DNA of 21,177 bases from a virus. Under the pieces are notes generated by a model. It searched no databases and was not told where the DNA came from. It saw only the letters and a program-made list of their open reading frames with translations. The stretch is from IMG/VR virus record IMGVR_UViG_3300032235_000150, positions 1 through 21,177 of that record, one strand, 5' to 3'. Of the stretch, positions 16,571 to 21,177 are shown piece by piece. The translations under genes were made by a program, and so were the position numbers. The stretch's first letter is position 1. Every line of letters begins with the position of its first letter.

Positions 16571-17026
16571 TTAATATTCTAGTCTATAGACTACTGATAA
16601 TTCTAATTCTGCTATTCCATAAGGAAATGCTAAACCTTCGTCAGCCGAGATATTTTCTATAGTTATATCTAATATCCCTTTTTCAGGTTCGTCACCAATA
16701 CTGTAAATTACATGTTCTATGTCTTCTACTAGATTGTCTGCCGCAGTTTGAGAATTATCTTCTCCATATACGTATGCTCTTATGATAACGTTTAATGTAG
16801 CTACCGTCAAATTTTCTGATTGAAAATTTCTAATTTCGGTTCCTGCTGATAAATATATAGAAGGAAAGTCATTTACTTCATCGAGAAATTTTATTTTACG
16901 ATATACATTGTTGAAAACATTGTGTTTGTATTGATAAATATTATCGTAGGTGGATGTACCACCATTAATATTTTTTAAATTAGTTACGAGAAAGTCCACA
17001 ATCTCAGTTCGTCGATTAAAAATCAT
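16571..17026 (-). CDS. Tail terminator protein (gpU-like)
   Basis: This 151-residue protein has the size, position and character of tail terminator proteins, which form the ring that ends tail tube growth and docks to the head. It begins with an amphipathic helix (RRTEIVDFLVTNL), carries alternating strands (ATLNVIIRAYVYGED near 75-90), a helix ADNLVEDIEHVIYSI, and closes with IAELELSVVYRLEY, a typical terminal strand. Its ATG overlaps the preceding gene's stop (ATGA), so it is translationally coupled to the neck protein. The tail tube gene follows after 12 nt. No catalytic motif is expected. The call relies mainly on synteny and fold-like pattern. Confidence 0.78.
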   Translation of the reverse strand: MIFNRRTEIVDFLVTNLKNINGGTSTYDNIYQYKHNVFNNVYRKIKFLDEVNDFPSIYLSAGTEIRNFQSENLTVATLNVIIRAYVYGEDNSQTAADNLVEDIEHVIYSIGDEPEKGILDITIENISADEGLAFPYGIAELELSVVYRLEY

Positions 17027-18318
17027 ACTCTATTACCTCTAACTATATTAAATTTCTGTGCATATAGTGATTGCGCTACTTCTCTAATAGCAGTTTCTAC
17101 TTGTAAGTCAGGTTTGTAACCGTAGTTACGCAGTGAGCTATATAGTGGATTATAAATATACTGTAAAGTGCTAGTTCTATAGTTTGCAAAAACCTGAACA
17201 CTGCTTCTAAAACGACCACTACGCTCTTTTAGGTCTGGTGGCTCCGGCTCACCGAGCCGTAGCATAGTTTCTCCAAGGCGTTTTTGTGTTAATACAGTCC
17301 ACTGAACACCTGATATAAATGATTGCTTAGAAGTTTGCTGTTTTGTAGTTGTTTTGACTGTTGCTGTACCTACAAAAGTGTCAGAAGGTCTTACCTTTAT
17401 ACTTTTTGTTATCTCAGCCCCGAATACTTGAGAACCTTTTAAAGCAGGCAATAAATCTATTGTAAATGTTTGCTTTTTATTTGTTACTTTTACTTTTTGT
17501 ACTTCAGAGGTCGTGTCTTGTAAAAACTTAATATAGTCTTTATCTATTACGTTAAATATTCTTTTTTGAAAAGAATCATTAATTGATACTATAATAGCAT
17601 TGCCTTCTATAGTTGCTTTAAAGTTGTTAGAATTAAAATCAGATAGAGGAAACTGAATACCTATGAGTCTTGTACCCGAAACTTTATTTCCATTAGATTC
17701 TAATGAATAAATGTTGTTTAATACCATAGTACTTGCTTTAGAGTAGAATAACTGTTTAAGTCTGGGTTCTTTAACCATGTAGTAATTAAAAACCCTATTT
17801 GTAACAGCTTTAGTATCTCTATTTTTTGCTTGCTTATTTCTTTGGTCTGTAAAATACGGATCTAAGTCAATTAAATAACCTTCTTTAACAGTAGTTAAAA
17901 GTTTTTCAGATAACTCTGATCCTTTTATAGGCTCAGCACCTTCTACTTGATATTCTACATTTCTTTTAAAGCTACCAGTACTAAGAGTTATCTGACCGAT
18001 TTTAGTACCTTTGAAAGCACCGGCTAAAGCTTTAAATTCAACAGAAGTAACAGCAGAAGATTCGGTTACCTCTTGCTTGAATAGATCTAATATAGGAGAC
18101 GCAGGGCTCAGTACAAAGTCAGTTACCTGACTTTGTCCAAGTTTACCTTGTACTAAGCTAGCTTTTAAAAGTCTAGCAGTTTTCTGCTCTAAATAGCGTT
18201 GAATTGAGTCAGCGGCTTTTTTATTCTTATTTGCGAGTGCAGAAATATAAGAACGAGTTAATGCATCAAATTCCGGTATTCCAGTAATATCTACAGAAAA
18301 CAGTCTTATATTAGCCAT
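17023..18318 (-). CDS. Neck / tail-completion protein (HK97 gp10- or Z-like) with large central insertion
   Basis: Position between the head-tail adaptor and the tail terminator points to the gp10/Z-like neck protein. The N-terminal helix (ISALANKNKKAADSIQRYLE, about 25-44) and a C-terminal part with KERSGRFRSSVQV (364-376), a Tyr-rich strand and RNYGYKPDLQVETAIREVAQ fit that family, in which the 'R-S/T-G-x-L/F-R-x-S' site is usual. The family is normally 120-150 residues; this one is 431, and about 300 extra residues lie between the two conserved ends. The insertion is beta-rich with no recognised domain. Its ATG overlaps the adaptor stop by one base (TAATG). Neck role is likely; the exact family is less certain. 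Confidence 0.65.
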   Translation of the reverse strand: MANIRLFSVDITGIPEFDALTRSYISALANKNKKAADSIQRYLEQKTARLLKASLVQGKLGQSQVTDFVLSPASPILDLFKQEVTESSAVTSVEFKALAGAFKGTKIGQITLSTGSFKRNVEYQVEGAEPIKGSELSEKLLTTVKEGYLIDLDPYFTDQRNKQAKNRDTKAVTNRVFNYYMVKEPRLKQLFYSKASTMVLNNIYSLESNGNKVSGTRLIGIQFPLSDFNSNNFKATIEGNAIIVSINDSFQKRIFNVIDKDYIKFLQDTTSEVQKVKVTNKKQTFTIDLLPALKGSQVFGAEITKSIKVRPSDTFVGTATVKTTTKQQTSKQSFISGVQWTVLTQKRLGETMLRLGEPEPPDLKERSGRFRSSVQVFANYRTSTLQYIYNPLYSSLRNYGYKPDLQVETAIREVAQSLYAQKFNIVRGNRV

Positions 18319-19655
18319 TAATCAATAATCCTATAAAGATCTAGAATACGACGAATATGTGGAGGGAAGTTACCAGCAAGCGGGAATTGGTCACCACGTT
18401 CACCTTCAAAACTAAAGCCCTTCTTTTCTTGATCTTGTTTATACAATAGTTTTACGTAATCAATTGTAGCTACTTGTAAATCTAATGGAACACTTCCAGC
18501 TTCATAGCCTGCACGGTAAGTTACTTCTACAGCACTAGGGAATGGCTGGAAAGCTTGAGGACCAGAAAGAGTTAATGCAGGATATGATTTTCTTATAGAA
18601 GTAAAATTACCTGTTACTCCTAAGCTACCAGTATCCTTAGTTATCTCACCAGTATCTTTAGCAAAGTTATATTCGGCAGGTTTTGAATGAACATCTTTAA
18701 ACTGAGTTGAATTATTTCTCTCGTCAAAATGCACTAGTAAAGCAGTATCGTCATCGGTGCGGAATCTAAAAGCAGATGGTGTAAAACTATTAATATATCT
18801 TTGAGTAGTAGATACGCGAACCTCATCAATGTAACCCTTAAGTGTGTTACCTATAGTAACAACATTAGAGAATGATAAAGAATCTACTGTATAGGCACTA
18901 TTTGCTATCTGAGTACCGTTATAAAATAGGTACAGTCTCTCAGTTTCATAGTTTCTAGATACGGCCACGTGAGCCCAACGCTTCTTAGCGAACTGTTGTG
19001 CTTCAATGCTTGTATTAGCTCCTCTTACAGTAGTAGTCGACCCTGCAACAGTGCTAGTAAAAGCTAACCCGTACTGATTTGCTAAACTAAATCTCATATA
19101 ATTAGAGACATTAGTAGATATTTCAAATAGCACATTATCTCGTAAAAATGGTTCATCTACTTTTACATACATTTCTATAGTAAAATCAGATTTATCTAAC
19201 TGTAGTTGCTCAGGTACAATTGGAGAGTATATGTAACTAGTTTCATCTACCTCAAGAGCTGATTTTCCAAAGCGTTTAACTTTTGTAGTATTTTTAGCAG
19301 TACCAACTGCAGTAAAAGATACACTCTGACTGCTAGTATGTACAGGAGACCCAGTAACTGTGGGGTCGGATAATAGGATATTTTCTACTCCGTTAAACTC
19401 AGATACTTGGTACACCTTAGTTAATGGCAAGCGGCTAACAAATACAGAAGATACTCCTCCGTCGAATATCTCTACATAATCGTTAGCTAGTATTTCTTGT
19501 CCTATATAGTGCTCTATAACTCCGCTAGCGTAAGAGATAATATTAGACAGCCTAGCGTCTTGAGTATTGCTAGAAATGCTTAAATAATCTTTAACTTGAG
19601 CAAGAGTTATATAGGTATTCTTTCCTAAATTTTCTTCAAAACTATCTGCTGTCAT
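18318..19655 (-). CDS. Head-tail adaptor (gp6-like) interrupted by a laminin-G-like domain
   Basis: Residues 15-90 (YITLAQVKDYLSI ... SYASGVIEHYIGQEI ... LPLTKVYQVSEFNG) and 355-445 (VEVTYRAGYEAGSVPLDLQ ... YVKLLYKQ ... PPHIRRILDLYRI) are the two halves of an HK97 gp6/DUF-type head-tail connector, which forms a ring below the portal. Between them, about residues 125-312, sits a LamG/concanavalin-like jelly roll: FGKSALEVDE, FTIEMYVKVDEP, KRWAHVAVSRNYETERLYLF, YNGTQIA and LKGYIDEVRVST are its usual strand landmarks. The insertion lies in the loop where the usual protein has a short turn. It follows the capsid gene after a hairpin-containing gap. Connector and LamG calls are both strong; a surface-binding role on the neck is inference. 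Confidence 0.88.
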   Translation of the reverse strand: MTADSFEENLGKNTYITLAQVKDYLSISSNTQDARLSNIISYASGVIEHYIGQEILANDYVEIFDGGVSSVFVSRLPLTKVYQVSEFNGVENILLSDPTVTGSPVHTSSQSVSFTAVGTAKNTTKVKRFGKSALEVDETSYIYSPIVPEQLQLDKSDFTIEMYVKVDEPFLRDNVLFEISTNVSNYMRFSLANQYGLAFTSTVAGSTTTVRGANTSIEAQQFAKKRWAHVAVSRNYETERLYLFYNGTQIANSAYTVDSLSFSNVVTIGNTLKGYIDEVRVSTTQRYINSFTPSAFRFRTDDDTALLVHFDERNNSTQFKDVHSKPAEYNFAKDTGEITKDTGSLGVTGNFTSIRKSYPALTLSGPQAFQPFPSAVEVTYRAGYEAGSVPLDLQVATIDYVKLLYKQDQEKKGFSFEGERGDQFPLAGNFPPHIRRILDLYRIID

Positions 19656-19679
19656 AGTTATCTACTTTCTATTGAATAA

Positions 19680-19703
19680 GGGGAGGCGTGTGACCGCCTC
19701 CCC
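19680..19703 (-). terminator. Strong hairpin between capsid and adaptor genes (possible partial terminator)
   Basis: A perfect 9-bp G+C-rich stem (GGGGAGGCG 19703-19695 with CGCCTCCCC 19688-19680) closes a six-base loop and is followed on the transcript by UUAUUCAAU, a weak U-rich tail. It lies 29 nt after the capsid stop in a 77-base gap. It could terminate part of transcription or protect the capsid mRNA's 3' end. Full termination would silence the tail genes unless they have their own promoter, which I cannot see. Confidence 0.6.
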
Positions 19704-19732
19704 CGTAATTAGTTCTAAATTTTAAGTAACTA

Positions 19733-21103
19733 TTAGCCTGTTACAACTGTTACAGCGTATGGATACTTGGTAGAATCTAGTGCTGCACCAGAGTTTGTAG
19801 TTAGAGCCTTGAAGTCGAAACGAGTGCTCATGTACATAGCAGTTACTTGCTGACGTGGTTCGTACTCGCTTTCAATTTCAATACCACGACGTTCAGCAAT
19901 TAGGAAGCCTGGCTTGTATAGTAGTACACCGATGTGGTTACCAGTAGAACCTACGTTATCTAGGAATTCAGAGATAGCGATAGGAATACCGTATACGGCA
20001 CCTACGGAACCTGTTAGATAAGTAGCGTTTGGACCAAACTTATCAACAGTGCGGAAGTCTGCAGTTGTTACTAGATTGTTATATCCTTCGATAGAAGTGA
20101 TATATACTAGGTCGTTACCTAGTTGTAGACCGTACTTACCCATTGCAGTACGAGCTGCAGCGATATCAGATGGATCTACTTTATCTGTAGAAGAACCAGT
20201 TGGAACTGTTAGGGATGCGTCACCAGTTAGATTGGTGATACCTTCGATAACAGAAGCGTAACCAGCGCCTGCTGTGATAGAGTTAGTTGGGGATGCGGTG
20301 AAGCCTGTTAGAGCGCCAGTACCACGTAGGATGGACTTGTCGATAGCACGAGCTAGACGACGAGTTGCAGCTGCACGTAGGAAGTCTAGTAGAGGTAGAA
20401 CTGTGTCTTCTTCTTCATCCTTAGCTAGGTGAGTTGTTGCCATAAACTTATGTGGTGTAAATTCTACTGCGCCAATAGAGTTCTGGTTAGATACTGGAAC
20501 GTTTGTAGTGTCGCCAATACCAGTTGCATAAGTACCAGAACGGAACATTGCAACATCGCCATCTTTATCTTCGTCAGCTACTGGAACGCGGAATGTCTTG
20601 GCGTCTACAGGTAGACGTGTGAACATTGGAGCAATTACTAGTTGCTGTTCCATTTCTGTGTAAATATTCTGAGAGAAGTTAGATAGGAACTGATCAACAG
20701 TAGTTACAGCCTTCATGCGATTGCCGTACTTTGTGTCGAATACGTCGCGCTTGTTTAGCATTTTTGCTAGAAGCACTGCGTTTGCCATTTCTTTCTCAGA
20801 GAATTGGTTAGAAGTACGAGAATTTTCTGCATATAGCATTTTGCTGTTTTGTAGAGCTTTAATCTCGTCTCTGTACTTAGAAATTTGAGACTTTAGCTCA
20901 GAAACTTCTTCAGTATTTGTTGGTGTATACTCACCATATTTGTCTTTTGCATCAGCTTCTTTAATGATAGCTTCACCAGTTTTTTCAACTAGATCAGCAA
21001 CTCTAGGCGCTGAGACAGTAGCTGTGGCTACGTCTTTTTTAGCCTCGACCTGCTCAGCTTTTACTGCGCTAATGTCGATTGATTCTACGACTTGTTCAGC
21101 CAT
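19733..21103 (-). CDS. HK97-fold major capsid protein
   Basis: This 456-residue protein is the major head subunit. Residues 1-120 are charged and helical, with a likely coiled coil near 63-90 (EEVSELKSQISKYRDEIKAL), matching the delta/scaffold region of HK97-like capsids that a protease removes. The core follows with FTPHKFMATTHLAKDEEEDT and a long spine helix LPLLDFLRAAATRRLARAID then ILRGTG, the usual capsid pattern. The C-terminal part has EYEPRQQVTAMYMSTRFD. The ATG at 21103 has AAAGGAG about nine bases upstream and is the chosen start, but the same frame stays open without a stop to the window edge, so a fusion with an upstream protein such as a prohead protease cannot be excluded. Confidence 0.93.
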   Translation of the reverse strand: MAEQVVESIDISAVKAEQVEAKKDVATATVSAPRVADLVEKTGEAIIKEADAKDKYGEYTPTNTEEVSELKSQISKYRDEIKALQNSKMLYAENSRTSNQFSEKEMANAVLLAKMLNKRDVFDTKYGNRMKAVTTVDQFLSNFSQNIYTEMEQQLVIAPMFTRLPVDAKTFRVPVADEDKDGDVAMFRSGTYATGIGDTTNVPVSNQNSIGAVEFTPHKFMATTHLAKDEEEDTVLPLLDFLRAAATRRLARAIDKSILRGTGALTGFTASPTNSITAGAGYASVIEGITNLTGDASLTVPTGSSTDKVDPSDIAAARTAMGKYGLQLGNDLVYITSIEGYNNLVTTADFRTVDKFGPNATYLTGSVGAVYGIPIAISEFLDNVGSTGNHIGVLLYKPGFLIAERRGIEIESEYEPRQQVTAMYMSTRFDFKALTTNSGAALDSTKYPYAVTVVTG

Positions 21104-21177
21104 TTTGTCGTTCTCCTTTGTTGAATCTTCGTGAAGCTTTTCTGTAAGATTTGTTTCTGAAATCTTGTCTTCACTTA
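21104..21177 (-). other. 74-base segment upstream of the capsid start, in-frame and open
   Basis: The frame of the capsid protein continues upstream to the window edge as 24 sense codons (SEDKISETNLTEKLHEDSTK and then ENDK), acidic and Lys-rich. The other two frames contain stops at the very edge (TAA or TGA), so this may be the tail of an upstream gene or an N-terminal extension of the capsid. The capsid ribosome-binding site AAAGGAG lies within it. Confidence 0.5.

Noticed and set aside
17241-17260. Small inverted repeat CGGCTC-ACC-GAGCCG in the neck gene
   Set aside because: Only 6 bp with a 3-base loop, internal to a gene, without a U-tail. Too weak to call.

Overview
The window is a stretch of a tailed double-stranded DNA phage or prophage, roughly 38% G+C by eye. 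It carries the head-to-tail-tip morphogenesis module of a long-tailed siphovirus. Every gene that I can support lies on the minus strand, so the genes are transcribed from the right end (21177) to the left end (1). Gene order and motifs follow the lambda/HK97 plan: major capsid protein, head-tail adaptor, gp10/Z-like neck protein, tail terminator, tail tube, frameshifted tail-assembly chaperones, tape measure, distal tail protein (M-like), tip protein (L-like), K-like peptidases, I-like assembly protein and J-like host-specificity protein, which runs off the left edge. Canonical Shine-Dalgarno sites (AAGGAG or AAAGGA) and the lambda-like tip point to a bacterial, probably Gram-negative, host. 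The sequence does not identify the host further.

Right part (21177-16571): an HK97-fold capsid protein whose frame stays open to the window edge, a strong intergenic hairpin, a head-tail adaptor interrupted by a laminin-G-like domain, an enlarged neck protein and a tail terminator. Middle (16558-9070): a long tail tube protein that looks internally duplicated; a structured leader that contains an unreported-looking 36-residue ORF; the chaperone pair with a textbook -1 slippery site and hairpin; and a 1762-residue tape measure. Left part (9070-1): the tail-tip cluster, in which genes from 9072 to 5219 mostly overlap and are probably translationally coupled. It contains two separate NlpC/P60-like proteins and one JAMM peptidase in place of a single lambda K.

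The most distinctive theme is modular insertion. Accessory domains that resemble carbohydrate- or surface-binding folds sit inside or behind conserved virion parts: LamG in the neck adaptor, a jelly-roll-like domain between the two cysteine pairs of the L-like protein, and a glycine-rich adhesin-like domain on the I-like protein. The virion may be decorated from neck to tip. The second theme is RNA control around the tail chaperones. Upstream of them lies a small ORF whose ribosome-binding site is complementary over 10 nt to its own coding sequence, entangled with a 13-bp stem. No RNA genes, CRISPR arrays, insertion sequences, attachment sites or convincing promoters were found, and no gene-free stretch exceeds 150 bases.
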